Notes under the pieces: generated by a model
Told to the model about the DNA's origin: nothing
Databases searched by the model: none
Seen by the model: the letters and a program-made list of their open reading frames with translations, nothing else
In this document: in pieces, positions 53,330-62,268 of the stretch
Numbering within the stretch: position 1 is the first letter of the stretch
Layout: each line of letters starts with the position of its first letter
DNA from: Hyphomonadaceae bacterium
GTDB lineage: Bacteria > Pseudomonadota > Alphaproteobacteria > Caulobacterales > Aquidulcibacteraceae
Length of the DNA: 64,000 nt
Direction of reading: 5' to 3'
Assembly: GCA_019753105.1 (NCBI GenBank)
Contig: JAIELJ010000013.1
Location: 78,954-142,953 of the forward strand
Position numbers and translations under genes: made by a program

Positions 53330-53519
53330 GACGGCGCATTATCACGCCGGTTGCGAGGGGGCGGATAAGTTTGGCGCCGGCGCGCGCGGGGCGTTGATGG
53401 GGCTGAGGTTTTTGGGGCGCGGGTGTGGGATAGATTGGGCGAAATCTCGCCTGGCGGCATTGGATTCACGAGGAAGTTATGGAAAATAGCTCAACCTCGG
53501 GTTCTTTTAGGGTGTCTTA

Positions 53520-53933
53520 ATGCTGCGAGTTTGTGGTGCCGACATTTCCGGCAGCGACCTAGTTCTCGTTACGGTCAACCAGGACGGCGCCACGCTGAGC
53601 CAAGACAAAGCTGCGTCGACAAAGCTCTCACTGTCGGACTCAAACGATCAAGCCGAGGTGCGCGCGTTTTTTAGCGCGCTACAGAGCTTTGTGCGGGATC
53701 ACTCAATCGCGCACATCCTTGTCCGAGGTCGCGTTTCGCGTGGGCAATTCGCTGGTGGCGCAACTGGCTTCAAAATTGAGGGGTACTTGCAGCTGATTGA
53801 TCGCTGTGAAGTTCGTATCCTTGCACCCGCGTCAATCGCAGCGAAGAGAAGGAAGTCGTCGCTAAAACTCACACCAACCTACAGATATCAGTCTGACGCG
53901 TGCGACGCCGCTCTCTGCGGTTTGGAGGAATGA
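53520..53933 (+). CDS. DUF3010 family protein
   Basis: A 137-residue protein beginning MLRVCGADISGSDLVLVTV. It shows the DUF3010 landmarks: VCGADISG, the AEVRAFFSALQSF helix, GRVSRGQFAGGATGFKIEGYLQL, and a final YQSDACDAALCGL. The fold is probably RNase H-like (similar in layout to RuvC-type small domains), but catalytic residues are not established. It is the first gene of a two-gene unit with a protein kinase, whose start overlaps its stop (ATGA). The DNA from here to 55009 is clearly less GC-rich than its surroundings, suggesting horizontal transfer. Confidence 0.8.
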   Translation: MLRVCGADISGSDLVLVTVNQDGATLSQDKAASTKLSLSDSNDQAEVRAFFSALQSFVRDHSIAHILVRGRVSRGQFAGGATGFKIEGYLQLIDRCEVRILAPASIAAKRRKSSLKLTPTYRYQSDACDAALCGLEE

Positions 53934-55009
53934 GCTTCCCCTTGAAGCTACCAGCGGAGATTCAGAAGGCGCTGAACGCCCTCGAAGCAAACTACACGCT
54001 TAGTCTGAACCCGACGCAGGGTGCAAATGGCTACGTCTTTCGGGGTCAGAACAAGATCACGAACACCGTCGTTGCCATCAAGTTCTATTTTTGGGACGGC
54101 GATCAACGCAAACATCTTGAGCCACAGGCAATCGCACAGCTCAAGTCGCCTCATATTTTGGAGATCTTTGACGCGGCGCGCTGCGGAGACGAATGGGCGT
54201 ATTTTGTAACCCGCTATTGCACAGGCGGCGATCTCGACAACCTCATACCTCAGAACAAGCTGTCGACTTACGACATTATCCGCCTCGTCTCAGGCATCCT
54301 ATCTGCTCTGACTTGCCTCCACCCCGAGCGCTATATCCACCGCGATCTGAAGCCTGCAAACATTTATCTTCAAAGCGGTCGGACAGTAATCGGCGACTTC
54401 GGCTCGATAACAAGGCTACCGGACAATCAAGATGTCGTTGCCGCGTCAAAGCACGCAATGATCTATCGGCCACCCGAGTCAGTAACGACCAACGAGTACG
54501 GCGTCCGTGGAGACATCTACCAAGCCGGCCTAGTCCTCTATCAACTATGCGGCGGCTTCCTTCCGTACGACGAAGTGCTTTGGCTCAACAAGCAACAGCG
54601 CCAACAGTATGAGGCGCTTCCTTATCCCGACAACACGATCTTCGCCGATCAATGTATCTGTGAGGTGATCGCGAATGGCGACGTGGCCCAAATTTCAAGT
54701 ACTCATTCATGGATCTCCGACGCCCTGAGGTCTGTCATCAGGAAAGCATGCGCTGCCGATCCCGCAACACGATTCGCGTCAGCTTCGGCATTTCAGGCCA
54801 AACTGCAGAACATTCGCGCGAGTTGTTTCGATTGGAAGCAGGTTGGCGACGTCGCCGAACTGCTTGGTAGTACAAGCTATCGGGTCACGCTCACGAAATC
54901 GCCGACAGTATACAAGCGACGAAGCTCCGATTGGCGCAAGGATAACAGTCTGTCTGGCGGCAACGCTCGGCAACTCATCAAGGCGATCGAACGCACTTTA
55001 CGCGCTTAA
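53930..55009 (+). CDS. Eukaryotic-like Ser/Thr protein kinase
   Basis: A 359-residue cytoplasmic Hanks-type kinase from ATG 53930. Motifs: Gly-loop GANGYVFRG (residues 31-39), Lys51 in VAIKF, HRDLKPAN (137-144, with Asp139, Lys141, Asn144), GDFGS (155-159), PPE (181-183) in place of APE, and GDIYQAG (194-200). All catalytic residues are intact. A C-terminal tail of about 70 residues (after the kinase lobe) is basic and unassigned; no membrane helix or PASTA domain. Low GC relative to neighbours (hand count of two 60-base lines: 47 and 50 percent). Coupled to DUF3010; substrate unknown. Confidence 0.9.
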   Translation: MSFPLKLPAEIQKALNALEANYTLSLNPTQGANGYVFRGQNKITNTVVAIKFYFWDGDQRKHLEPQAIAQLKSPHILEIFDAARCGDEWAYFVTRYCTGGDLDNLIPQNKLSTYDIIRLVSGILSALTCLHPERYIHRDLKPANIYLQSGRTVIGDFGSITRLPDNQDVVAASKHAMIYRPPESVTTNEYGVRGDIYQAGLVLYQLCGGFLPYDEVLWLNKQQRQQYEALPYPDNTIFADQCICEVIANGDVAQISSTHSWISDALRSVIRKACAADPATRFASASAFQAKLQNIRASCFDWKQVGDVAELLGSTSYRVTLTKSPTVYKRRSSDWRKDNSLSGGNARQLIKAIERTLRA

Positions 55010-55710
55010 CCCACCCTCCCCGCCAACTCCCGCAGCAAGCTTCCGCCATCACCGCGCCAGGCACTCCCGTGCATGCAGGCCAGCGTTTCCGGATTGAGCG
55101 CAGCTAAGCGCTCCAGCTGCGTGCGCGTTGCGGGCGCGTGGGCGAAATAGTCTAAGGGGCCGCGGAAGGCTTCGGATGGACCGAGGATGTCGGTCTCGAC
55201 GAGCGGTGCGTGTTCGGCGCCGCCCTGGGTGAAGAGATCGCCGCAGAAGAGGAGTTTGCGCGTCTCGTCGAAGATGAGGCCGCAATCCCAGCCGTGCGGA
55301 ACGTGGGGCGTGTCGAACCAGGTGAGGCGCGCGCCGCCAATGTCGAGCGTCTCGCCGTCGCGCAATGCGCGGGGCGCAACCGTCGTGACGTCGCCGACAT
55401 TGACCATGGCGGCGATGCGTCCGCAGAGCGGGCGCGCATTGGGGGCTATGGCCAGAAAATCCGCGAGCGCGCCGCACTCGTCGGCCTCGTAATGCGAAAA
55501 GCCGATATGCGCGAGTTTGGCCGGATCGAGAACGCGCGCGATGGCGCTGCGTGTGAGCTCAAACAGGCCGCGCGGGCCGGTGTGCCATAAGAGCGGCTCG
55601 TCGGCGACGAGGAGATATTGGTTGAAGGTAAAGCCGAAGCCATCGGGCGTCTGGACGCCGGTGGAGATGCGGTAGGTCTGCGGGGCGATTTCGTCGATGT
55701 TTGTCAGCAT
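55006..55710 (-). CDS. MBL-fold metallohydrolase (ODP/FprA-like domain)
   Basis: A 234-residue metallo-beta-lactamase-fold protein. The metal site motif is SHYEADECGAL (H-x-E-x-D), the form found in flavodiiron-protein (FprA/ODP) domains instead of the HxHxDH of hydrolases. Later ligands: VPHGWDCGL, FCGDLF, and CMHGSAWRG with its His. No flavodoxin domain follows, so it is not a full flavodiiron protein. May bind a di-iron site. Stop overlaps the kinase stop by four bases. Confidence 0.88.
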   Translation of the reverse strand: MLTNIDEIAPQTYRISTGVQTPDGFGFTFNQYLLVADEPLLWHTGPRGLFELTRSAIARVLDPAKLAHIGFSHYEADECGALADFLAIAPNARPLCGRIAAMVNVGDVTTVAPRALRDGETLDIGGARLTWFDTPHVPHGWDCGLIFDETRKLLFCGDLFTQGGAEHAPLVETDILGPSEAFRGPLDYFAHAPATRTQLERLAALNPETLACMHGSAWRGDGGSLLRELAGRVG

Positions 55711-55780
55711 GTCAGGCGCCGGGTCTCAGGTGTCGGAAAACCACACCTTACTCTGACACCGGCACGCTGACACCCGATAC
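55711..55780. repeat. Heptad-built inverted repeat (locus C)
   Basis: The right arm reads CTGACAC, CGGCACG, CTGACAC, CCGATAC in 7-base steps (55753-55780). The left arm (55711-55736) contains CGGGTCTCAG and GTGTCGG, pairing with it except that the right arm has one additional 7-base unit. It lies between the MBL gene and the small gene at 55781. Confidence 0.65.
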
Positions 55781-55891
55781 CTACTTCTTGCCGCCTGTGC
55801 CGATATTGCCGGCGCTGGCCGCACTCTTGGAGGCCTTTTCTTTCTTCGGCTTCCGCTTCTCTTTGTTCGATTTCATCTGACCCTTGGCCAT
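55781..55891 (-). CDS. Small Lys-rich protein (MAKGQ type)
   Basis: A 36-residue, strongly basic protein starting MAKGQMKSNKEKRKPKKEKA and ending GNIGTGGKK. Tiny proteins beginning MAKGQ-x-(K/R)SNKE-x-KKPK recur in Alphaproteobacteria and other Gram-negatives; function unknown, possibly nucleic-acid binding by charge. The Shine-Dalgarno GGAG is located in a hairpin arm directly upstream. Confidence 0.75.
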   Translation of the reverse strand: MAKGQMKSNKEKRKPKKEKASKSAASAGNIGTGGKK

Positions 55892-55895
55892 AAAG

Positions 55896-55925
55896 AATCT
55901 CCGTCGCTGCTAGGCGACGGAGATT
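55896..55925 (-). promoter_or_regulatory. Leader hairpin enclosing the Shine-Dalgarno of the 36-residue gene
   Basis: Perfect 12-base arms AATCTCCGTCGC (55896-55907) and GCGACGGAGATT (55914-55925), with a 6-base loop. In the minus-strand mRNA the arm closest to the start contains GGAG, 8 bases before the ATG at 55891, so the ribosome site is base-paired. It resembles the hairpin at 25017 in effect. Translational control is inferred. Confidence 0.55.
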
Positions 55926-55936
55926 AGGCAGCAGAC

Positions 55937-55982
55937 GATAGGCAATAGGCAACAGGAAATTCCTGCCGCCTATCGCGCCTAT
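55937..55982. repeat. Heptad-built inverted repeat (locus D)
   Basis: The left arm carries ATAGGCA, ATAGGCA, ACAGGAA units (55938-55958). The right arm (55960-55982) reads TTCCTGCCGCCTATCGCGCC then TAT, pairing as CAGGAA-A-TTCCTG at the centre and ATAGGC/GCCTAT outward. A hairpin of degenerate 7-base units between the 36-residue gene and the small lipoprotein. Confidence 0.65.
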
Positions 55983-55995
55983 GCGTCAGTCACGA

Positions 55996-56184
55996 TTAAT
56001 CGTTGCAATCGCTATCGAGGATGCCTTCATCGTTCGGGCCGTCGCAAACGTCGTTGTCGTCAAAGAAATAGTCGACGGCAGCGGCGCCGACAGCGGCGCC
56101 GGCGGCGAGCGCACAGCCGCTGGCGAGCGGAGCGGAGAGTGCGAGAAGAGCGATAAGAGCAGCGCGCGTACGAGAGATGGTCAT
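55996..56184 (-). CDS. Small putative lipoprotein
   Basis: A 62-residue protein from ATG 56184 (MTISRTRAALIALLALSAPL), with a lipobox LASGC. The mature part has an Ala/Gly helix (ALAAGAAVGAAAVDYFF) and a short acidic C-terminus with two Cys (DVCDGPNDEG, DSDCND). No family recognised. The longer start at 56226 adds an unlikely Cys-rich prefix. Confidence 0.65.
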   Translation of the reverse strand: MTISRTRAALIALLALSAPLASGCALAAGAAVGAAAVDYFFDDNDVCDGPNDEGILDSDCND

Positions 56185-56244
56185 GATGCGGGACTCCATG
56201 GAGCATTCACGAGAGTCGCAACACACGAGCGCCGCATTTGTTCC

Positions 56245-56296
56245 CGGTTATCGGGTCGGGACTGCCCGATAACCGAATCCCGAAAACCGAAAACCG
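56245..56296. repeat. Heptad-built inverted repeat (locus E)
   Basis: Perfect 11-base arms CGGTTATCGGG (56245-56255) and CCCGATAACCG (56265-56275), followed by CCGAATC, CCGAAAA, CCGAAAA-like heptads up to 56296. It ends two bases before the dxs stop region and may terminate dxs. Confidence 0.7.
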
Positions 56297-56297
56297 C

Positions 56298-58208
56298 CTA
56301 AGCCCGCGCCTCGTTCACGCCCCGACCAAGCGCCAGCAGCGCCGCATTGGCGATGGCGTCGGCGTCAAGCCCGGCGGCGGCGTATTGCAGCTCAGGCTTG
56401 TCTTGATCCTGGAAGATATCCGGCAGCGTCAGCGTGCGCACTTTGACGCCGCGATCGAGCAGCCCGTCGGCCGACATAAAGTGCAGCACGAAGGCGCCGA
56501 AGCCGCCCATCGCGCCCTCTTCGATCGTGATCAGCACTTCGTGCTCGCGCACCAGGCGGCGGATGAGATCCTCGTCCAGGGGCTTCGCAAAGCGCGCATC
56601 GGCGAGCGTGGTGGAAAGGCCCATGGCGTTGAGCTTGTCGGCGGCTTTGTTGGCTTCGAGCATGCGCGTGCCGAAATTCAAGAGCGCAACGCTCGTGCCC
56701 TCGCGCAGGATGCGGCCTTTGCCGATTTCGAGGGGCAAGTGCGCATCGGCGCCGAGCGCGCCGTCAGCGTCGCCGCGCGGATAGCGGAAAGCGCTCGGGC
56801 GATCGTCGATTTGCGCAGCGGTGGCGACCATGCGGCTGAGCTCATTGCCGTCCGCGGCGGCCATCAGCACCATGCCCGGCAGCGCGCCCATATAGCCGAC
56901 ATCGAACGAACCGGCGTGCGTCGAACCGTCGGCACCGACGAGGCCGGCGCGGTCCATGGCGAAGCGCACGGGCAGCTTTTGGATCGCAACATCGTGCACG
57001 ACTTGGTCGTAGCCGCGTTGCAGGAAGGTCGAGTAGATCGCCGCAAACGGCTTCATGCCGTCTGCCGCTAAGCCTGCAGCGAACGTCACCGCATGCTGCT
57101 CGGCGATGCCGACGTCATACGTGCGCTCTGGGAATTTCGAGCCGAAAATATCGAGACCGGTGCCGGAGGGCATCGCCGCTGTGATGGCGACGATCTTCTC
57201 GTCCTTCTCCGCTTCGCGGACGAGCGCTTGCGCGAACACCTTGGTGTAGCTGGGCGCAGCACTTCCGCCTTTGGCTTGTTCGCCGGTGACGACGTTGAAC
57301 TTGGTGACGCCGTGATATTTGTCGGCGGCGTTTTCGGCCGGCTCGTAGCCCTTGCCCTTCTTGGTGACGACATGGATCAGCACCGGGCGATCGGTGAAGT
57401 CCTTGGCGTTCTTCATGATGCGGACGAGCAGATCCATATCGTGGCCGTCGAACGGCCCGAGATAGTGGAAGCCCAGCTCTTCGAAGAACGTCCCGCCCGT
57501 CACCATCGTGCGCGCGTATTCTTCGGCCTTCTTGGCGACGTCATGGATCGGCGCAGGCAGCGCTTCAGCGATCGACTTGGCCGTCTTGCGGATCTGGCGA
57601 TACGTCTTCGACGAAGCGAGACGCCCCAGATAGCTCGACATGCCGCCAACCGGCGGCGCGATCGACATGTCGTTATCGTTCAGGATGACGATGAAGCGCT
57701 TGGTGGTTTCGGCGGCGTTGTTCATCGCCTCGTAGGCCATGCCCGCCGACATCGAGCCGTCGCCGATGACGGCGATTACGTTGCTATCGTCGCCGCGCTT
57801 ATCGCGCGCGACGGCAAAGCCCAAACCCGCGCTGATCGACGTGGCGGCGTGCGCTGCGCCGAACGGATCGTACTCGCTCTCGCTGCGCTTGGTGAAACCG
57901 GAGAGGCCCTGGCCCTGGCGCAGCGTGCGGATGCGGTCGCGGCGGCCAGTGATGATTTTGTGCGGGTAGGCCTGGTGGCCGACGTCCCAGATGATTTTAT
58001 CGCGCGGCGTGTCGAAAACGTAGTGCAGCGCCACCGTCAATTCGACGACGCCGAGCCCTGCCCCCAAGTGGCCACCGGTGTGGCTGACGGCACTGATCGT
58101 CTCGGCGCGGACTTCGTCGGCCAGCTGCCGGAGTTGGCTCTCATCGAGCTTGCGAAGATCGGCGGGCAGGCTGACCTGATCGAGCAGCGGAGTATTGGGC
58201 GCCATCAA
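56298..58208 (-). CDS. dxs: 1-deoxy-D-xylulose-5-phosphate synthase
   Basis: A 636-residue thiamine-diphosphate enzyme that condenses pyruvate and glyceraldehyde-3-phosphate in the first step of the MEP isoprenoid pathway. Seen: [21 protein letters not shown] near the N-terminus (in parts), the TPP motif [17 protein letters not shown], the transketolase pyrimidine domain [30 protein letters not shown] block, and a C-terminal domain ending in GVNEARA. Start is ATG 58208 or 58205. ispA, a later isoprenoid gene, lies 5 kb away on the same strand. Confidence 0.97.
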   Translation of the reverse strand: MMAPNTPLLDQVSLPADLRKLDESQLRQLADEVRAETISAVSHTGGHLGAGLGVVELTVALHYVFDTPRDKIIWDVGHQAYPHKIITGRRDRIRTLRQGQGLSGFTKRSESEYDPFGAAHAATSISAGLGFAVARDKRGDDSNVIAVIGDGSMSAGMAYEAMNNAAETTKRFIVILNDNDMSIAPPVGGMSSYLGRLASSKTYRQIRKTAKSIAEALPAPIHDVAKKAEEYARTMVTGGTFFEELGFHYLGPFDGHDMDLLVRIMKNAKDFTDRPVLIHVVTKKGKGYEPAENAADKYHGVTKFNVVTGEQAKGGSAAPSYTKVFAQALVREAEKDEKIVAITAAMPSGTGLDIFGSKFPERTYDVGIAEQHAVTFAAGLAADGMKPFAAIYSTFLQRGYDQVVHDVAIQKLPVRFAMDRAGLVGADGSTHAGSFDVGYMGALPGMVLMAAADGNELSRMVATAAQIDDRPSAFRYPRGDADGALGADAHLPLEIGKGRILREGTSVALLNFGTRMLEANKAADKLNAMGLSTTLADARFAKPLDEDLIRRLVREHEVLITIEEGAMGGFGAFVLHFMSADGLLDRGVKVRTLTLPDIFQDQDKPELQYAAAGLDADAIANAALLALGRGVNEARA

Positions 58209-58361
58209 GTCCTCGGGGCCAGCGTTTGATCTCGATCAAAGCCTAGACCCGTTCCCCCGCTTTGGCGACGCCTAAGCCATGGCGGCACTAAGGTTTTTCG
58301 CCATCTTTCGTGCGTCAGGTGCGCGCAGCCGGGATTTGGCCCCGGCTGCGAGGCTAAACGG

Positions 58362-59687
58362 CTACGGTCCGACGATGAAATCCGCCGCCGTCAGCGCCAG
58401 CCCCGGCGACACCGTGGCGAAGAGCACGGGCACGTCATCGCCGAGCGTGCCGTCGATGTCGAAATAGATGTTACCGGTGATGGGGTCGTAGATGATGCGG
58501 TCGTCGGCATCGAGGGATTCCGTGCCGATCACGAACTGGCCGGCCGCGAGCGCGCCGAGGCTGAGGCCAGTGAAGACGGCGCTGCTTAAGATGAACTGAT
58601 CGTCCACAGGGCTGAAGCCGATGATTGCATCAACATTGCCTGCGCCGAGCGCTGCATCGAACACGTATGTGTCGGCGCCTGGGCCGCCCCACAGCGTATC
58701 GGCGCCAAGGCCGCCATTCAGCACGTCGATGCCGTTGCCGCCCTCGAGATAATCACCGCCCGCTTCACCAATCAGCGTGTCATCGCCATCGCCGCCATAG
58801 ATCGTGTCGTTATCTTCCCGTCCGAGGAGGTTATCGACGCCAGCGCCGCCCTCGAGATAATCGTTGCCAAAATCCCCACGCAGCGTATCGCCGCCGGTGC
58901 CGCCGATCAGCACATCGTCGCCATCGCCGCCGAAGATGCTGTCATTGCCGTTGCCGCTCCACGCCCAATCGGCGCCTGCGCTAGTGGTTGTGCTGGTGAA
59001 ACCGTTGATGTTGGTGGCGTAGAGCCCGCCGCCGCCAGCCATGGCGTTCCATTGCGCGAGTGTAAGGCCGGTGACGTTGCTGATACGGAGCAAATCGCCG
59101 TTCCCAAGTTGCAGAATGGAGTCCGCGCCGCTCGTGGACACCCCGACAAACGGGTTGGTTCCGAAGAAACGATCCTCGCCAACTGTGAAGTCGGCGATCG
59201 TGTAGTTGCCGCCGAGAGAGAAATCGAAAAAGTCGCGGCCTGCGCCGCCATAGACGGTTTGCGTTCCATCGGCGGACAGCGCGTCGTATCCGTCGCCGCC
59301 GCGTATAACGCTGAGCGCCCCGGAAGCACGTAGCAAATCGCCGCCGCTGGTGCCGATGATTTCTTCGATGCCGCTGAACGTGTCGGGCAAGGCTGCGGGA
59401 TCGAAGTAGGTGAAGTATGCGCCGGTCGCGGTGAACACCATGCCGGTGCTGACAACTTCGGAATAGTCGACGACGTCATAGTCGGCGCCGCCATCGATGA
59501 CGTCGACGACGAGATCGTCACCGGGGCGCAAGATATCGTTGCCGTTGCCGCCTGAGATGGTGTCAGCGCCGCCGGCGCCGCTGATGATATCCAGGCCGTC
59601 GCCGCCATCCGCTACGTCAGCGGCGCCATCGCCGAGAAACGTATCATTGCCCGATGTTGCGCCTGGCCCTGGATTCCACGTTCCCAT
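58362..59687 (-). CDS. RTX-type calcium-binding repeat protein
   Basis: A 441-residue protein without a Sec signal peptide. Two groups of RTX nonapeptides (GGxGxDxxx): residues about 27-55 (ADGGDGLDIISGAGGADTI) and about 245-340 (GGDGDDVLIGGTGGDTLRG and repeats), each unit binding Ca2+ in a beta-roll. A C-terminal hydrophobic domain (DDVPVLFATVSPGLALTAADF) may be the type I secretion signal. Catalytic domains are not visible, so it could be a surface or S-layer-like protein. No ABC exporter genes are next to it. Confidence 0.85.
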   Translation of the reverse strand: MGTWNPGPGATSGNDTFLGDGAADVADGGDGLDIISGAGGADTISGGNGNDILRPGDDLVVDVIDGGADYDVVDYSEVVSTGMVFTATGAYFTYFDPAALPDTFSGIEEIIGTSGGDLLRASGALSVIRGGDGYDALSADGTQTVYGGAGRDFFDFSLGGNYTIADFTVGEDRFFGTNPFVGVSTSGADSILQLGNGDLLRISNVTGLTLAQWNAMAGGGGLYATNINGFTSTTTSAGADWAWSGNGNDSIFGGDGDDVLIGGTGGDTLRGDFGNDYLEGGAGVDNLLGREDNDTIYGGDGDDTLIGEAGGDYLEGGNGIDVLNGGLGADTLWGGPGADTYVFDAALGAGNVDAIIGFSPVDDQFILSSAVFTGLSLGALAAGQFVIGTESLDADDRIIYDPITGNIYFDIDGTLGDDVPVLFATVSPGLALTAADFIVGP

Positions 59688-59803
59688 GCTCGTCCCCTCG
59701 CGTTCGCGGCGCTTGCGGCGTTATTCGTCGCAAACGCAAATCGAGCGCTTGGGTAAAGTGCGCCGCCGCCCTACCGTAACCCCATGAATAGGGGAATGAC
59801 TTC

Positions 59804-61900
59804 GTGACGAACCCTTGGTTGTGCGCTGGAATTTTTGGTGCGGTGATGATGGTGGCGGCGTGCGCGACGCCAGCGACCGCGCCGATGTCTGAGAACGATC
59901 CGTATCTTTGGCTTGAGGAAGTCGAAGGCGAACGCGCGCTCGCTTGGGTCGAGCAACAGAATGCGCGCTCACTGCCGGTGCTGGAGAATGACAGGCGCTA
60001 TGCGGGCTTGCTGAACGCCGCACTCGAAGTTGCGCAGAGTCGCGATCGCTTGCCGACAGGCCAAGTGCGCGGCGGCTATCTCTACAATTTCTGGCAGGAC
60101 GCGACCCAGGTGCGCGGCGTGCTGCGCCGGTCACCGCTCGACGCCTACGCAGCGAATGCGCCGCAATGGGAAACCATTCTCGATATCGATGCGCTCGCGC
60201 GTGCGGAAAATGCGAACTGGGTGTTCCAAGGATCGGACTGCGATCCTTCCGGCGTGCGCTGCATGATCGCGCTGTCGAACGGCGGGCTCGATGCGAGCAC
60301 GCGGCGCGAGTTCGATATCGAGACGCGCCGCTTCGTCGATGGCGGCTTCGTCGTACCGGAAGCCAAATCACGCATCGGTTGGCTGGATCGCGACACGCTG
60401 CTTGTCGCCACCGATTGGGGCGCGGGCTCGATGACGGCGTCGGGCTATCCGTTTGTATTGCGCGCCTGGCGGCGCGGGACGCCTCTGTCGAGCGCAACTG
60501 AAGTCATGCGCGGCGAAGCCAGCGATGTCTCCATCGCGGTGCAGACACTCGAGGACGAAAGCGGCGATCATATTGCGATCGCCGTGGAGTCGGAGACGTT
60601 TTTTGAATCCGTCTATTCGCTGATCACGCTCGAAGGGCCGCAGCGCATCACGCTGCCGCGCCGCGCCTCCATCCGCCGCTATTTCCAGGATCGTTTGATC
60701 GTCACGCTTGAAGAAGCCTGGAGCATTGGCGGGCGCGAGTATGCGTCGGGCACGCTGCTGGCGATGCCGCTGGCGACGGCGACACTGCCGGCGCCGCAGG
60801 TCGAAGTCATCTTCGCGCCGACATCGCGCCAATCGATCGAAGGCGTTACCTCAACCAGTGAAGCGCTTCTGGTGACTGGCTTCGACAATGTGCGCGGCCG
60901 TCTGCAGCGCTTCACGTTTGCCAACGGCGCGTGGCGCGGTGAGCAAGTGGCGCTGCCGCCAACAGGCGTTGTGTCGCTCGCGGGCGCCTCTTCCAGCGAT
61001 GCGCGCGCGTTCGCAGTGTTCGAGGACTTCCTGACGCCGCCGACGCTCTATGCGCTTGACGGCGCCAATGCGCGCCCGGTGCGTTCGCTGCCGGCGCAGT
61101 TCGATGCGTCGCCTTATGTGACCGAGCAATTCGAAGCTGTGAGCGCTGACGGCACGCGCGTGCCCTATTTCGTCGTGCGCCGCCGCGACATGCCGATGAA
61201 CGGGCAGAACCCGACTTTGCTCTACGCCTATGGCGGCTTCCAGCTCTCACAAGTGCCGAGCTACAACGCCTATATCGGCCGCCTCTGGCTCGATCAGGGC
61301 GGCACATATGTGTTGGCCAACATCCGCGGCGGCGGCGAGTTTGGCCCCGACTGGCACAGCGCCGGGCTGCTCACCAATCGCCAGCGCATCTATGATGATT
61401 TCTACGCAGTCGAACGCGATCTCGTAGAGCGCCGCATTACGAGCCCGCGCCGCTTGGGCATTTCAGGGCGTTCGAATGGCGGTTTGCTGATGGGCGTGAT
61501 GCTCAATCAGCACCCGGAGATGGTCAACGCCGCCATTATCGGCTCGCCGCTGCTCGACATGCTGCGCTACGATCAATTGCTCGCGGGCGCTTCATGGGTT
61601 GGCGAATACGGCTCGCCGAACATCCCCGAGCAACGCGCCTTCCTGGAACAGATCACGCCCTATCAGAACTTAAATCCAGGCCGGAATTTCCCGACAGTGT
61701 TCATCTACACATCGACGAAAGACGATCGCGTTCATCCAGGCCACGCGCGCAAGTATGGCGCGCGTCTCGAAGAACTCGGCGTGCCGTTCCTCTATTACGA
61801 AAACACCGATGGCGGACACTCGGCTAACGCCAATCTCCGCGAAGCAGCGCGGCGGCGGGCGTTGGAATATATGTATCTGACACAGAGGCTGATGGATTAG
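59804..61900 (+). CDS. Prolyl oligopeptidase family serine peptidase (S9A)
   Basis: A 698-residue peptidase, starting at a GTG after AATAGGGGAATGA. The N-terminus MTNPWLCAGIFGAVMMVAACA is a lipoprotein-like signal (Cys about 20). A seven-blade propeller covers about residues 80-420. The C-terminal alpha/beta hydrolase has the nucleophile in GRSNGGLLMG, the Asp in STKDDRVHPGHA and the His in DGGHSANAN. Cleaves after Pro in short peptides; likely anchored in the periplasm. Confidence 0.93.
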   Translation: MTNPWLCAGIFGAVMMVAACATPATAPMSENDPYLWLEEVEGERALAWVEQQNARSLPVLENDRRYAGLLNAALEVAQSRDRLPTGQVRGGYLYNFWQDATQVRGVLRRSPLDAYAANAPQWETILDIDALARAENANWVFQGSDCDPSGVRCMIALSNGGLDASTRREFDIETRRFVDGGFVVPEAKSRIGWLDRDTLLVATDWGAGSMTASGYPFVLRAWRRGTPLSSATEVMRGEASDVSIAVQTLEDESGDHIAIAVESETFFESVYSLITLEGPQRITLPRRASIRRYFQDRLIVTLEEAWSIGGREYASGTLLAMPLATATLPAPQVEVIFAPTSRQSIEGVTSTSEALLVTGFDNVRGRLQRFTFANGAWRGEQVALPPTGVVSLAGASSSDARAFAVFEDFLTPPTLYALDGANARPVRSLPAQFDASPYVTEQFEAVSADGTRVPYFVVRRRDMPMNGQNPTLLYAYGGFQLSQVPSYNAYIGRLWLDQGGTYVLANIRGGGEFGPDWHSAGLLTNRQRIYDDFYAVERDLVERRITSPRRLGISGRSNGGLLMGVMLNQHPEMVNAAIIGSPLLDMLRYDQLLAGASWVGEYGSPNIPEQRAFLEQITPYQNLNPGRNFPTVFIYTSTKDDRVHPGHARKYGARLEELGVPFLYYENTDGGHSANANLREAARRRALEYMYLTQRLMD

Positions 61901-62226
61901 CGCGGTGGATCGCGAGGTTTCTCGAGCATCAGCGTCCCTTCACGCTTCAGCTTTCCGGCGATCTTGTCGGCGAAGCTGGCAAGGAGGCCGGGTAAGTCGA
62001 CTTCGATTTTCAGATCGTTGTCATTGACGTCGATGCGGCCGGTGATGCCTTGGCCGAAGGCGCGCGCCTGGAAGCCCAGACGATCCTCGCTCCAGGCGTG
62101 CTGGATTTTCCCCATGCCGGCTTGCTTCATCTGATCGGTGAAGCGGCCAAGACTTGCTTCCACCCGCGCACGTGCTTCGGTGCGGCCGAGCTTGTGCGGT
62201 ATGGTGATGGTGATCGGTTGCGCCAT
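61897..62226 (-). CDS. Polyhydroxyalkanoate-system family protein
   Basis: A 109-residue protein from ATG 62226 (MAQPITITIPHKLGRTEARARVE). The N-terminal IPHKLGRTEARARVEASL and the VDLPGLLASFADKIAGKLKREG C-terminus correspond to the PHA granule region family (PF09650). Function unclear; in some bacteria it sits with PHA synthesis genes, none of which is nearby. Convergent with the peptidase by four bases. Confidence 0.85.
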   Translation of the reverse strand: MAQPITITIPHKLGRTEARARVEASLGRFTDQMKQAGMGKIQHAWSEDRLGFQARAFGQGITGRIDVNDNDLKIEVDLPGLLASFADKIAGKLKREGTLMLEKPRDPPR

Positions 62227-62268
62227 GCACACTAACGCGCGCAACGCTGCGCAGGTTTCAGCCTCGGA

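Noticed and set aside
57093..58229. Antisense frame of 378 codons across dxs
   Set aside because: Shadow of dxs; no domain.
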